DNA of 64,000 nucleotides from Actinokineospora terrae (GTDB lineage Bacteria > Actinomycetota > Actinomycetes > Mycobacteriales > Pseudonocardiaceae), in the NCBI RefSeq assembly GCF_900111175.1, contig NZ_FOGI01000014.1, positions 1 to 64,000 on the forward strand. The letters run 5' to 3'. How positions within the stretch are numbered: the first letter of the stretch is position 1; every line of letters begins with the position of its first letter. The notes under the pieces are model-generated. The model saw nothing but the letters and a program-made list of their open reading frames with translations, was not told the DNA's origin and made no database searches. This document shows positions 26,470 through 34,951 of this stretch, in pieces. A program made the position numbers and the translations under genes.

Positions 26470-27477
26470 TCAGACCCCCGGCCGGACGGCCTGGTTCATC
26501 AGTTCGCCCTCGGTCCAAGCGACGGGCCGGATGTGCACCGGCACGCCGCTCTGCTGGGCCTCCACGATCTTGCCATCGCCCAGGTACATCGCCACGTGGT
26601 GGATGGTCCTGGGGTTGGACTCGTCGTAGGCCCAGAACAGCAGGTCACCCGGCTGGGCCTGCTCGACCGGCAGCAGCGCGCCCGACCAGTACTGCTCGCG
26701 CGAGGTGCGGGGCAGGCTGATGCCGCCGGAGCGGTAGGACTGGACCATCAGGCTGGAGCAGTCGTAGGAGTTCTGCTGGTTGGTGGGGGCGCCCCACACG
26801 TAGGGCTTGCCCTGCTGGCCCAGCGCGAACTGGATGGCGGAGCCCGCGGCCACGGTCGGGGCGGGCAGCAGGTTGCCGAAGCCGGTGCCGCAGCCGGTGA
26901 AGTTCTCGATGTGCGCCAGCTCGCCGATCAGGTGGGCGGCCATCGACTCCCAGCGGTGGTAGCGGTCCGGGAACGCGGAGCGCTCCACGTCCTGCGCGGA
27001 CTCCCCCGGGCGCTGGCTGTCCCAGTTGGGGACGTTGAGCAGCACGTCGTAGAACTTGTTGATCGCGTAGGTCGGGTTGGTGACCTGCTCCGGGGTGCCC
27101 CAGCCCATCGAGGGCCGCATCTGGAAGATGCCCAGGGAGTCGCGGTCGCCGAAGTTGAGGCTGCGCAGGCCGGACTCGGTCATGCCCGCCTGGATGGCGA
27201 TCTGCCAGGCCCGGGAGCCCAGTTCGCGCTGCTTGCCGATGGTGATGATCATGGCGACGATGCCGCGCTGCTCGTCGGAGAGCCTGGCCGCGTCGGCGGC
27301 GCCGGAACCGGCCGGGCCGGTGCTGGACGGGCCGAGTGCGGCGTTGCAGTTGCCCAGCCCGGCCGCCCTGGCCTCCTCGGCCTGGCCCTGCTGCACGACC
27401 TGGCTCACCGCCGCGGTGCTGATCACGGTGGTGACCACGGCGACCACGATGGTCCCGACGATCAGCGCGGTCTTCAC
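26470..27477 (-). CDS. bifunctional peptidoglycan hydrolase: lytic-transglycosylase-like + NlpC/P60, T4SS type
   Basis: A 335-residue protein with one N-terminal membrane anchor ('TALIVGTIVVAVVTTVIS'). Residues ~70-200 form a lysozyme-like domain with the catalytic-Glu pattern 'AGMTESGLRSL' and 'SLGIFQMRPSMGWG'. Residues ~215-330 form an NlpC/P60 endopeptidase with Cys in 'YDCSSLM' and His in 'TIHHVAMYLGDG'. This two-domain plan is the VirB1-like wall-drilling subunit of Gram-positive type IV secretion systems (Tn916 Orf14, TcpG). The GTG start overlaps the stop of the VirB8-like gene (GTGA), so they are translationally coupled. Confidence 0.88.
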   Translation of the reverse strand: MKTALIVGTIVVAVVTTVISTAAVSQVVQQGQAEEARAAGLGNCNAALGPSSTGPAGSGAADAARLSDEQRGIVAMIITIGKQRELGSRAWQIAIQAGMTESGLRSLNFGDRDSLGIFQMRPSMGWGTPEQVTNPTYAINKFYDVLLNVPNWDSQRPGESAQDVERSAFPDRYHRWESMAAHLIGELAHIENFTGCGTGFGNLLPAPTVAAGSAIQFALGQQGKPYVWGAPTNQQNSYDCSSLMVQSYRSGGISLPRTSREQYWSGALLPVEQAQPGDLLFWAYDESNPRTIHHVAMYLGDGKIVEAQQSGVPVHIRPVAWTEGELMNQAVRPGV

Positions 27478-28094
27478 CCGGACCCCTGCTGGTAGTCGGC
27501 GACCTTCCAGCCCTGCCCGGTGTCGATGACCGTCACGTGCACGGGCCCGGCGTCGGTCGGCACCTCGGCCTCGACGGACTTGGCGTACGAGGTCTCGGCG
27601 CGCACCGTGCCGGTGACCCGGGTGGCCTTGATGTTGGCCGGGTCGATCGAGCCCATGACGCCCAGGTACTCCTCGGTCGTGTACGGGCGCAGCCGCTCCA
27701 GCCAGTCCTTGCCGGAGATGCCGGACGGGTGGTCGACCCACCGCTCGGCCCACTTGGTGACCGCCTCCAGCGCCTGCGGCGGCGCCGACTCGCGGGTCGT
27801 GGGGCTGGGCGCGGAGGTGATCCTGGTCGGCAGCGGGCTGGTGGTGACCTGGGTGGAGATGCCGCGGTCAGGGACCTGGCCGGGACGGGTGGTGGTCGTG
27901 GTGGTCGACGAGCCCGCCGCGCCTGCCTGGGTGGTGCCCTTGGTGCCGACGACCTTCGGGACCACGATCCCGGCGGCGGTGAGCACGAGCGCGGCGATGA
28001 ACACCGCCACCGCTAAGTGCCGGGGCGAGCGCAGCGGCCAGCCCCACAGCTTGCGGTACACCGCGGCCCGGCCGCGGTTGGTGCGGATCGGCAC
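27474..28094 (-). CDS. VirB8/TcpC-like single-span secretion protein
   Basis: A 206-residue protein from GTG 28094, with 'GAGGTG' four bases upstream. A short basic cytoplasmic head is followed by one transmembrane segment ('LAVAVFIAALVLTAAGIVV', ~residues 27-45), a Thr/Ser/Pro linker, then an extracytoplasmic ~100-residue alpha+beta domain ('WAERWVDHPSGISGKDWLERLRPY...') of the NTF2-like kind found in VirB8/TcpC. VirB8-like proteins nucleate the secretion channel. Assignment rests on topology, fold-like pattern and position between the VirB6-like and NlpC/P60 genes; sequence identity to known VirB8 is not evident by eye. Confidence 0.7.
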   Translation of the reverse strand: MPIRTNRGRAAVYRKLWGWPLRSPRHLAVAVFIAALVLTAAGIVVPKVVGTKGTTQAGAAGSSTTTTTTRPGQVPDRGISTQVTTSPLPTRITSAPSPTTRESAPPQALEAVTKWAERWVDHPSGISGKDWLERLRPYTTEEYLGVMGSIDPANIKATRVTGTVRAETSYAKSVEAEVPTDAGPVHVTVIDTGQGWKVADYQQGSG

Positions 28095-28097
28095 GGG

Positions 28098-30131
28098 TCA
28101 CCTCACCACGGCGTCGGTCTCGCGCGGCCCGCTGTTGAGCGGCATCCGGCGCGGTGGCTGGTTGTCGGCGACCTCGAGGCCGCGCGAGGGCCGGTAGACC
28201 ACGTGCACCGGCCTGCCCGCCACCATCTCGACGTCGGCGACCCGCGGGGTCGGGTTCGGCTGGGCCTCCACCGGCGCCTCGAACTCGCCGCGCCTGCTCG
28301 ACACCATCGACGGGATCACCACGGCATCCTCACCGCGGTCCCAACCGCGGTCGGCGACCGGCGCGGTGTCGACCGTGCGGCTGGAGCGGCCCGCGCCCAG
28401 GGCGAGCCTGCCCGCACCGGAGGCACCGGGCAGGTTGTTGGGCACGACCTCGCCCTGGACCTCGCTGCCCGAGCGGCCGGACTCCAGGCCGGGCCGGGAC
28501 CGGTCGATGGCGGCCTTGGCGCGGCGCAGGTCCATCCGCTCGGCGTGCACGGTGACCGGGTTGCTGGCCTCGGGGCGGGGCCTGCGGCCGCTGGTGCGGG
28601 CCAGCGCGCCCGCCTCGGCGGTCTCGCCCGCCTCGCCGTCGCGGACCTGCTCCCAGAAGTTGTCCTGCGGGGTCGGACCCTCGTGCTTGTTGCGGCGGAA
28701 CCGGGAGAAGATCCCCGCGCCCGCCCCCGGCATCGACGCGCCCGCGGCGCCCACCGACAGCTCCAGCATCTGCCACATCCGCCGCGCGGGGCGGCCGACC
28801 AGGAAGAACACCAGTGTGACGATGGCCGCGAGCAGCATCTGGGTCAGCAGCGAGAGCTTGGCCTCCGGGGAGAAGATCAGCTCGAGGAACTTGAAGTGGA
28901 TGCCCGCCAGCATCGCCAGCACCAGCACGTTGAGCACCACGGCGCCGACCGCGCGGCCGACCTTGCGCAGGATGTCGTGGTGGATCAGCGCGACCAGGCC
29001 GATCACCGGCGCGGCCAGTGCCAGCAGCCGCAGCAGCAGCTGGGCCAGCAGCACGGCGAGCTTGGCGAAGAGCTGGAACAGCGAGTAGACGATCGACTGG
29101 AAAAGGGCGAGCACGCCGGCGCCGGTCCTGGAGCCGTCGGTGCCCTTGAAGTAGCCGGTCGCCGGGCCGAGCTGGGTGGCGATCGTCTTGTACTCGTTCT
29201 TCTTGGCCTGCTCGGCGGCGTTGTCGGCGTCGCGGCCGGTCACCAGGTCGTCGCGGGTCCAGGCCTGCGCGTCGAGCAGCTTGCGGCCGAAGTCGCGGGC
29301 CTGCGGGGAGTCGGGGCTGCCGAACTCGCCGCGCAGCCAGTTCTCGTAGATGACCTTGTTGTGCAGGTCGGTCGGCAGGATGTGGCGCACCACCCGGTCT
29401 TCCTCCGGGTCGACGAAGCCGCCCTGGATGCCGGTGGTGGTGCGCACGATCAGGTCGTCGACCCGGTCGTAGTTGGCCACCAGGACCATCGATGACGCCG
29501 CCAGCCACATGCCCGCGAACGCGAACAGCGCGCGTTTGCTGACCGTGGCCAGGTCGCCCTTCCAGATCTGGCGGAACAGCAGGATGGCCAGCAGCAGCAT
29601 GAAGATGCTGAACAGCTGGGTGTAGATGTTGTCGAAGACGGAGTCGGCCGCCTTGCCGATCTGCTCGTTGAGCCCGCCCAGGACGCCGCCGGTCATCAGC
29701 GTGTAGTGCAACGAGTTCGTGGCGCCGACGATGTTCTTCGCCATGTTGAACAGCTCGTTGCCGGCCCAGTTGTCGATCGTGGCGCCCGGGTCGCTGACCC
29801 CGGCGGGCACGAGACCACCGCAGGACTCGTCGTAGACGTGCCAGACCATGCCCGCGAACCCGTAGACCAGGTACGGGCTGTCGGCCTCGCCGTTGCCCTG
29901 GGGCGGGTCGATCGCACCGACCATCCCCGCGCCCGGCCGCTCCGGGTTGGGCACGCAGGAGTCGTTGGCCTGCGCCAGCGCCGGGCTGCCGATGACCGCC
30001 TGCAGCGCCACCACGCCGATCACGGCCACCATCGACCAGGACCGGCGCGACATCGCCGTGCCGCGTTGTCTCCTCCGCCGCCGCGCCGCGAACAGCAGCG
30101 TGGCGGCGGCCACCACCAGGAGCGTGATCAT
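28098..30131 (-). CDS. VirB6/TrbL-like polytopic membrane protein
   Basis: A 677-residue protein. Two N-terminal hydrophobic stretches (the second signal-like, ending 'GSPALAQAND') are followed by a periplasmic region, about six membrane spans between residues ~170 and 450 ('LFSIFMLLLAILLFRQIW', 'VLLAQLLLRLLALAAPVIGLVALI' and others), and a ~220-residue basic, disordered cytoplasmic tail. This architecture matches VirB6/TrbL inner-membrane channel subunits of actinobacterial conjugation loci. The ATG at 30131 is favoured because it overlaps the stop of the 34-residue micro-gene (ATGA); ATG 30053 is an alternative. Confidence 0.78.
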   Translation of the reverse strand: MITLLVVAAATLLFAARRRRRQRGTAMSRRSWSMVAVIGVVALQAVIGSPALAQANDSCVPNPERPGAGMVGAIDPPQGNGEADSPYLVYGFAGMVWHVYDESCGGLVPAGVSDPGATIDNWAGNELFNMAKNIVGATNSLHYTLMTGGVLGGLNEQIGKAADSVFDNIYTQLFSIFMLLLAILLFRQIWKGDLATVSKRALFAFAGMWLAASSMVLVANYDRVDDLIVRTTTGIQGGFVDPEEDRVVRHILPTDLHNKVIYENWLRGEFGSPDSPQARDFGRKLLDAQAWTRDDLVTGRDADNAAEQAKKNEYKTIATQLGPATGYFKGTDGSRTGAGVLALFQSIVYSLFQLFAKLAVLLAQLLLRLLALAAPVIGLVALIHHDILRKVGRAVGAVVLNVLVLAMLAGIHFKFLELIFSPEAKLSLLTQMLLAAIVTLVFFLVGRPARRMWQMLELSVGAAGASMPGAGAGIFSRFRRNKHEGPTPQDNFWEQVRDGEAGETAEAGALARTSGRRPRPEASNPVTVHAERMDLRRAKAAIDRSRPGLESGRSGSEVQGEVVPNNLPGASGAGRLALGAGRSSRTVDTAPVADRGWDRGEDAVVIPSMVSSRRGEFEAPVEAQPNPTPRVADVEMVAGRPVHVVYRPSRGLEVADNQPPRRMPLNSGPRETDAVVR

Positions 30132-30232
30132 GTGACGTCCACCAACCTCGCCGGGCTCGGGTAACCGACCACTAGCTTGATCAACTTAGCCAACCGGACA
30201 ACGCCGCGGACAGGGTCCGCACCGGTACTCAT
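30128..30232 (-). CDS. 34-residue micro-protein embedded in the secretion operon
   Basis: A short reading frame fitted exactly between its neighbours: its ATG (30232-30230) overlaps the VirB4 stop as ATGA, and its own stop (30130-30128) overlaps the VirB6-like start as ATGA. The product is basic and amphipathic in the middle ('RLAKLIKLVVGYP'), without a clear membrane span. Double ATGA coupling strongly suggests translation. It might be a small subunit, or merely a translational bridge that keeps ribosomes flowing from the ATPase to the channel gene. Confidence 0.68.
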   Translation of the reverse strand: MSTGADPVRGVVRLAKLIKLVVGYPSPARLVDVT

Positions 30233-33159
30233 GCCGCGTCCTCACGACCGCGCTTCTTACCGCCCCCTGGCTCATCCCCGCCACCGCCGGGCACCGGCTC
30301 GCCGACGAAGTCCTCCTCGGTGAGACCGAGTTCGAACTCCGCGGCCCGCTCGAACTCCTCGTCGGTCGCCGACCCGTCCAGCGGCTCGAACTCGTACTCG
30401 CTCGGCGGGGTCGGCGCCGGGATCTGCTGCGGCTCGACGGCCGGGCGGACCTCGCGCTGCGCGTCCGGGGTGGTGTCCATGACCGTCCGCAGGTGGTTGA
30501 GGTGCTCGCCGGACAGGTCGACCCGGATGCGCTCCACCCCGCCCGCGCCGTCGCCGAAGATGAACTGCCGCGGCGAGGTGTCGCGCTCGGTCATGCCGCG
30601 GTGCGCGCCCGGCCTGCGGCCGAGGCTGGCGACCACCTGCTCGTAGCCCGCGCCGACCGGGACCTTGAGCAGCCGCAACGCGTCCGCCTGCGCGGCGTCG
30701 TCGTCGAGGCGGCCGATGAACACCGAGTCCAGCAGCGTCACGAAGCCCTGGATCTTGAGGAAGTCGGCCGGGATCTGCGAGGACAGCAGGACCCGGACGT
30801 TCCACTTGCGGGAGTCGCGGGCGAAGCGGTTCATCAGCACCCGGCCGGTGGGCACCTCGGAGAGGAAGAACGCCTCGTCGATCCAGACGCCCTTGCGCAT
30901 GTCCTTGGGCTTGTCGTAGATCGAGCGCTGGGTGAGCCAGGCGGCCAGGTTGAGCATCTCCACGCCCAGCGCCTCGGCGTCGGTCCAGTGCTCGCGGCCG
31001 ACGCCGTCCTTGGGCAGGGTCAGGCCCGCCATGGTCAGCACGGTCATCCGGTCGTCGCGCTGCTCGTCGTAGGGGTCGGCGCCGCGCTCGGGGATGAGCA
31101 GCGACATCCGCTCCTTCATCTCGTCGAGGAAGTCGGCGACCACGACGGCGTGCTCGTGGTGCTCGCTGGCGTCGCGGCGCAGCGCCTCGAACACCAGGCT
31201 CGGGTCGGCGTCGACCCGGCCGCCGACGGTGCGCACCGCGCGCAGCAGCACGATCCGGCTCTGCGGCAGCCTGGCCACCTCGTAGGGCAGCAGGCCGGTG
31301 AGCACGTCGAGCACCAGGCGGCGGCGGGTCGCGGCGGCCAGCGCCTTCTCCCGGCGCCACGCGCGCTCCGGGTCCTCCTCGTCCAGGAAGTGGTCGATCT
31401 TGGGCTCGGCCACCACCCGGTACGGGTTGAGGATGCCCGCCTGGGCGTTGAGCAGGTTGATCGGCCGCGCGTAGGGGCGCAGCTCCGGCAGGTCGCAGAG
31501 CCGGGCCAGCGGGCCGGACGGGTCGAGGATCGTCCAGTGCGCCCCGGCCCGCAGCGTCTTGTAGACGATGCCGCCGCCGAGGAAGGACTTGCCGCCACCG
31601 AGGCCCGCGACCATCGCGGTCAGGCCGGAGCCGTCGCGGATCTCCTGGGCCATCCACGGGTCCCACGCCACCGGGCGCCGGGTCGCGGTGCAGGTCTCGC
31701 CGAGCAGGATGCCGCGGCGGTCACCGACCTCCGCGGTCGCGGTAGGCACAGCGGAAGCCGCCCACACAACGGAACCACGGCGCAGGTAGGCGCTAGAGGC
31801 CAGCGGCTCACCGGGGATGAACTCGCGCGCCATCGCGTACTGCGCCTCGGGGTGCTCGATGGCGACCTTCGGCTTGTAGAGGTCCAGCAGCTGCTGGGCC
31901 AGGCGCAGCGCGTCGCGCTCGGTCGGGCCGGACACCGCGAGCCGCCACCACGAGCGCACCCGGGTGGCCAGCGCGGTGAAGCCCGACGTCATCTCGTCGT
32001 CGATCTCCAGCACCCGGCTCGCCTGCCGGGCCAGCGACTGCGGCGGCTCCAGCTCGTGCTCGTCGGTGTAGTGCTTGACCTGCGAGCGGACCTTGTTCAT
32101 CTGCCGCTGCAGCTCGCCGGAGACCTCCTCCGGCTTGCGCACGTACAGCCGCGCCGACCACTCGACGGAGGCGGGCAGCCGGTCGCTGCGCTGCACCCAC
32201 GGGTCGTCGATCTCGGGGATCTGCAGGCCGTGCATCATGCCGACGGTCAGCACGGTCACGTGCCGGGTGACGCCCGCGTTGGAGCCGGTGCGGCCGCGGA
32301 CGGTCACCGTCGGGGAGTACGGGTCCTGGTGGAAGTCGGCGGCGTCGGTGAAGCTCGCCAGGTCCTCCGGTTCCCAGGCGGCGCCGGGCACGGCGGGCAT
32401 GTTGCGCGGCGCGGGGAGCCCGAGCGAGCACGACCGGTGCATCAGCCAGGACATCTCCTCGGCGGTGGCCGGGCGGCCCTCCAGGCCAGCCGAGCCGATC
32501 ACCTGGTCGAGGTGCTCGACCTCGCTCTCGATGGCCAGCAGCTCGGCGTCCACCGCGTCGGGGAACACCTTGCGCAGCAACGGGGCCGCACGCTCGACGG
32601 CCCGGTCGACCACGTTGCGGGTCTGCACCTGGACGCCGAGGTAGACCTCCTTCTCGGCCATGGAGCGGCCGAGGAGCTGCTGCTGCTCGCCGATGAGGTA
32701 GTCGTCGAAGCTCAGCGCGCCCGGCACGTCCGGCAGCCGGTTGACCGCGTTGTGCACGTGCGCCTCGGCCCACATCCGGATCGGGTACGGCCGGGTGGTG
32801 ACCCGCAGGTGCAGCCACCGGCCCGCCAGCTCGGCGTACTGGCCCGCGATGGCGGCGACGAGGTCCTGGCGCTGCGAGTCGGAGCGGAACGACCAGCGCT
32901 GCGGGGCGAGCCGGTACCAGGCGTAGACGTCGGTGCCGGTGCGCAGCAAGTGGCCGTCGATGGTCCTGGCCGCGATCTCGGGGGTGTAGCTGGGCATGGC
33001 TGCCTCGCCGGGCAGCCGTTTGCCCGCCTTGCGCGGTGCCTGGGCCTGTTCGTAGCGCGCGCTGTGCCGGGTGCGCCCCGGTTGGGGCACGCGGTCGTGC
33101 GGCTGGCCCGCCGGATAGGGCGCGAGGGTGTCCCGCTCGCGCTTACGGCGTCCGAACAC
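30229..33159 (-). CDS. VirB4-like secretion ATPase
   Basis: A 976-residue protein from GTG 33159, with 'GGGAGGG' five bases upstream. After a ~70-residue basic leader comes a long VirB4-type N-terminal domain, then an AAA+ motor with Walker A 'GLGGGKSF' (~residues 517-524), Walker B 'GVWIDEAFFLSE' (~760) and arginine-rich C-terminal helices ('GRLDDDAAQADALRLL'). The acidic, proline-rich tail is unusual. VirB4 proteins energise assembly and transport in type IV secretion. Its start lies 17 bp inside the preceding PrgI-like gene. No VirD4-like coupling ATPase or relaxase is in the window. Confidence 0.88.
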   Translation of the reverse strand: MFGRRKRERDTLAPYPAGQPHDRVPQPGRTRHSARYEQAQAPRKAGKRLPGEAAMPSYTPEIAARTIDGHLLRTGTDVYAWYRLAPQRWSFRSDSQRQDLVAAIAGQYAELAGRWLHLRVTTRPYPIRMWAEAHVHNAVNRLPDVPGALSFDDYLIGEQQQLLGRSMAEKEVYLGVQVQTRNVVDRAVERAAPLLRKVFPDAVDAELLAIESEVEHLDQVIGSAGLEGRPATAEEMSWLMHRSCSLGLPAPRNMPAVPGAAWEPEDLASFTDAADFHQDPYSPTVTVRGRTGSNAGVTRHVTVLTVGMMHGLQIPEIDDPWVQRSDRLPASVEWSARLYVRKPEEVSGELQRQMNKVRSQVKHYTDEHELEPPQSLARQASRVLEIDDEMTSGFTALATRVRSWWRLAVSGPTERDALRLAQQLLDLYKPKVAIEHPEAQYAMAREFIPGEPLASSAYLRRGSVVWAASAVPTATAEVGDRRGILLGETCTATRRPVAWDPWMAQEIRDGSGLTAMVAGLGGGKSFLGGGIVYKTLRAGAHWTILDPSGPLARLCDLPELRPYARPINLLNAQAGILNPYRVVAEPKIDHFLDEEDPERAWRREKALAAATRRRLVLDVLTGLLPYEVARLPQSRIVLLRAVRTVGGRVDADPSLVFEALRRDASEHHEHAVVVADFLDEMKERMSLLIPERGADPYDEQRDDRMTVLTMAGLTLPKDGVGREHWTDAEALGVEMLNLAAWLTQRSIYDKPKDMRKGVWIDEAFFLSEVPTGRVLMNRFARDSRKWNVRVLLSSQIPADFLKIQGFVTLLDSVFIGRLDDDAAQADALRLLKVPVGAGYEQVVASLGRRPGAHRGMTERDTSPRQFIFGDGAGGVERIRVDLSGEHLNHLRTVMDTTPDAQREVRPAVEPQQIPAPTPPSEYEFEPLDGSATDEEFERAAEFELGLTEEDFVGEPVPGGGGDEPGGGKKRGREDAA

Positions 33160-33673
33160 CGCTGCCCTCCCTGTTCCTCGTGTTCCTGGCGTAACCGGCC
33201 TTGCTGGGTGCCGCGGGCGGGTTGGCCGTGCGCGCGACCCTGGCGCGGCGACGGGCTTCCTCGGCCCTACGGGCGGTCTTGGCGCGACGGCGGTCGGGGC
33301 CGCGTCGGTCCCGGCGGGGTAACTCGGCGCGCACGCGCACGCCTGCCGCGCTGACCGCGCCCCCGTTGCCGGAGGTGGTCTCGCGCGGGCTGTTGAGCTC
33401 GCGGACCCACATGGTGAGCACCGCACCGAGCGGGCGCTCGTGGCTGATCCTGGAGCAGATGACCATGGTCAGCCCGATGGTGGCGACCAGCCCCCAGGCG
33501 AACGACCAGAACAGGCCCACCCCGAGGTTGCGCAGCACGGTCAGCGCCAGCAGGAAGACGACAGTGCCGACCCCCCAGGCCACGTACCGCGCGCGGAACG
33601 GGAAGGTGGCCTTGGGCGGGCCGAGCCACACGGCGTCGACCCGGTAGACCTCGTCGTCGGTGCGTATCCGCAC
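33143..33673 (-). CDS. PrgI-like two-span membrane protein of the secretion operon
   Basis: A 176-residue protein from GTG 33673. Residues ~1-25 are polar, two membrane spans follow ('YVAWGVGTVVFLLALTVL' and 'FAWGLVATIGLTMVI'), and the long C-terminal half is very rich in Arg/Ala and cytoplasmic. A small two-span protein directly upstream of a VirB4 ATPase is the PrgI/VirB3 position in Gram-positive type IV systems. The stop lies 17 bp inside the VirB4 reading frame, indicating coupling. The basic tail may contact the ATPase or nucleic acid (inference). Confidence 0.74.
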   Translation of the reverse strand: MRIRTDDEVYRVDAVWLGPPKATFPFRARYVAWGVGTVVFLLALTVLRNLGVGLFWSFAWGLVATIGLTMVICSRISHERPLGAVLTMWVRELNSPRETTSGNGGAVSAAGVRVRAELPRRDRRGPDRRRAKTARRAEEARRRARVARTANPPAAPSKAGYARNTRNREGSGVRTP

Positions 33674-33692
33674 GTGAGTTCCCCGCGCCTGG

Positions 33693-33983
33693 TCAGCCGG
33701 TGAACAGACCGGCGAGCCAGCGGCCGATGCCCTCACCGGCGTTGGTCACCGCGAGGCCGACGATGGCGAGCGCGACGATCACACCGCCGAGCCTGCGCAT
33801 CACGCCCGCGTTGTCCCCCTTGCCGCCGCCGAGCCAGAGCAGCAGGAGCGCGACCACCAGCAGCAGCAGCGGGATGATGTTGTCGAGGATCCAGGTGCGC
33901 AGGTTGCCGGTGTCGATGTCGGTCTGCGGTGGCTGCTGCTGCTGGGCGAGGTCGAAGAGGGCGGCGATGGTCGGGCTAGTCAT
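33693..33983 (-). CDS. TrbC/VirB2-like small two-span protein (pilin-like)
   Basis: A 96-residue protein with ATG 33983 preceded by 'GGGAGAT' at good spacing. A polar, glutamine-rich N-terminal segment ('DLAQQQQPPQTDI') is followed by two hydrophobic helices ('IIPLLLLVVALLLLWL' and 'LGGVIVALAIVGLAV') separated by a short basic loop. This is the size and hairpin topology of VirB2/TrbC pilin-like subunits, and it is the first gene of the secretion operon. It lacks an obvious cleaved signal peptide. Confidence 0.72.
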   Translation of the reverse strand: MTSPTIAALFDLAQQQQPPQTDIDTGNLRTWILDNIIPLLLLVVALLLLWLGGGKGDNAGVMRRLGGVIVALAIVGLAVTNAGEGIGRWLAGLFTG

Positions 33984-34347
33984 CTCGATCTCCCAAGTGC
34001 GCGGAAAGCGTCGGGGCGCCGTGCTGCCGCGCGACAGGTCTGTGCGGTGCCAGTCGAGTACAGCACGACTGACACATCATTGTCATTACTAACGGTAGCT
34101 AGCAGGATGCGTTCCGTAGAGGCCGGTGGCCCTCCTCTGTCCCGTCCGGCTGCCATCTGACCACACCATCATCATCCTGGCGGGGCCGGTCAGGACCCAC
34201 GACCACCCGATTTTCCTAGTCCGGGGGCCGGTTCACCCGCACGCGCGATCATCGACCACCGAGAGTGACACAATTCACAGCAAATTTCCCGGCGCGGCGC
34301 GTGCGGAACTACTCCAATCGGTGTAGGCGGCCATTTGGTCTACAGGG
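33984..34347. promoter_or_regulatory. promoter region of the secretion operon with a TGACA dyad
   Basis: No gene is seen in this ~360-bp spacer, which is less GC-rich than its surroundings. A perfect dyad TGACA-6-TGTCA lies at 34070-34085, followed by an A/T-richer stretch (34086-34110), a plausible operator and promoter for the leftward operon. The right part (34110-34347) lies beyond the 3' end of rnpB and shows nothing recognisable. Confidence 0.45.
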
Positions 34348-34746
34348 GCGGGCGAGCCGACGTTTAAGCCGGATCCTGTATCCCGAGACCCGCGTCTCGG
34401 GCGGCGACCATCCATCTAGGCCTACCGTTGCCGGCAGGCTCGTGCGGCCTACCCGCAGACTCGGGCGGGCAGCCCTCGAACGTCTGCGCAAGGGTCTCGC
34501 GACCCCTTCTTGGCCTTGCTCCGGGTGGGGTTTACCTAGCCACCCCGGTCACCCGGGGTGCTGGTGGTCTCTTACACCACCGTTTCACCCTTACCCGGCC
34601 GTGAGGCCGGGCGGTCTCTTCTCTGTGGCACTGTCCCGCGAGTCACCTCGGGTTGCCGTTAGCAACCACCCTGCCCTGCGGAGTCCGGACTTTCCTCGTC
34701 GGTGCTGCGCACCGCCGCGGCCGCCCGGTCGACTCGCCCGCGGCAC
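34348..34746 (-). ncRNA. rnpB: RNase P RNA, bacterial type A
   Basis: Minus-strand sequence of ~399 nt with the canonical universal segments: 'GAGGAAAGTCCGGACTCC' near the 5' end (34705-34680), 'AGGGTGAAACGGTGG' mid-way, 'CTAGATGGATGGTCGCC', and 'ATACAGGATCCGGCTTA' close to the 3' end. It is the ribozyme that matures tRNA 5' ends. A -10 hexamer TATCCT (34753-34748) sits just upstream. The exact ends are estimated from pairing of the terminal helix (GGGCGAGTCGAC / GTCGGCTCGCCC). Confidence 0.96.
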
Positions 34747-34834
34747 AAGGATAGAGGGGTCCACCCAGCGGTCCGCACGTCCCATGGCGTGGACGCCGTT
34801 GAGCCCTCCCGACCTGGACTGATCTACTGCTGGC

Positions 34835-34912
34835 ATGTCCGGTGACCGAGTTCTCACCCGGCGCAGGCACGTGGACTTCCTGCTCCTCGCGGGCGGCGGT
34901 TGTCGTCGCTGA
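34835..34912 (+). CDS. 25-residue cysteine-type leader peptide upstream of the flavin reductase
   Basis: A short frame at 34835-34912 encodes a 25-residue peptide with 'LTRRRHVDFLL' in the middle and 'GGGCRR' at the end. This is the pattern of the actinobacterial leader peptides placed before sulfur-assimilation genes (…RRHVDL…C-R-stop), thought to act by ribosome stalling at a late Cys. It ends 39 bp before the SsuE-like start. Upstream, a TTGAGC (34799-34804) and a TCTACT (34823-34828) imply a transcript starting at or near the ATG, i.e. leaderless translation. Confidence 0.75.
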   Translation: MSGDRVLTRRRHVDFLLLAGGGCRR

Positions 34913-34951
34913 CACACCCCGTCACCGACCCGCCGACCACAGGGGGATCCC

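Noticed and set aside
30493..33354. 953-residue open frame antisense to the VirB4 gene
   Set aside because: It lies opposite a protein with intact Walker motifs, has shadow-like composition and no ribosome site.
25760..33983. Integrated conjugative element (AICE/ICE)
   Set aside because: No integrase, relaxase, FtsK/Tra translocase, replication gene, tRNA target or att-like direct repeats flank the cluster in this window; base composition matches the surroundings.
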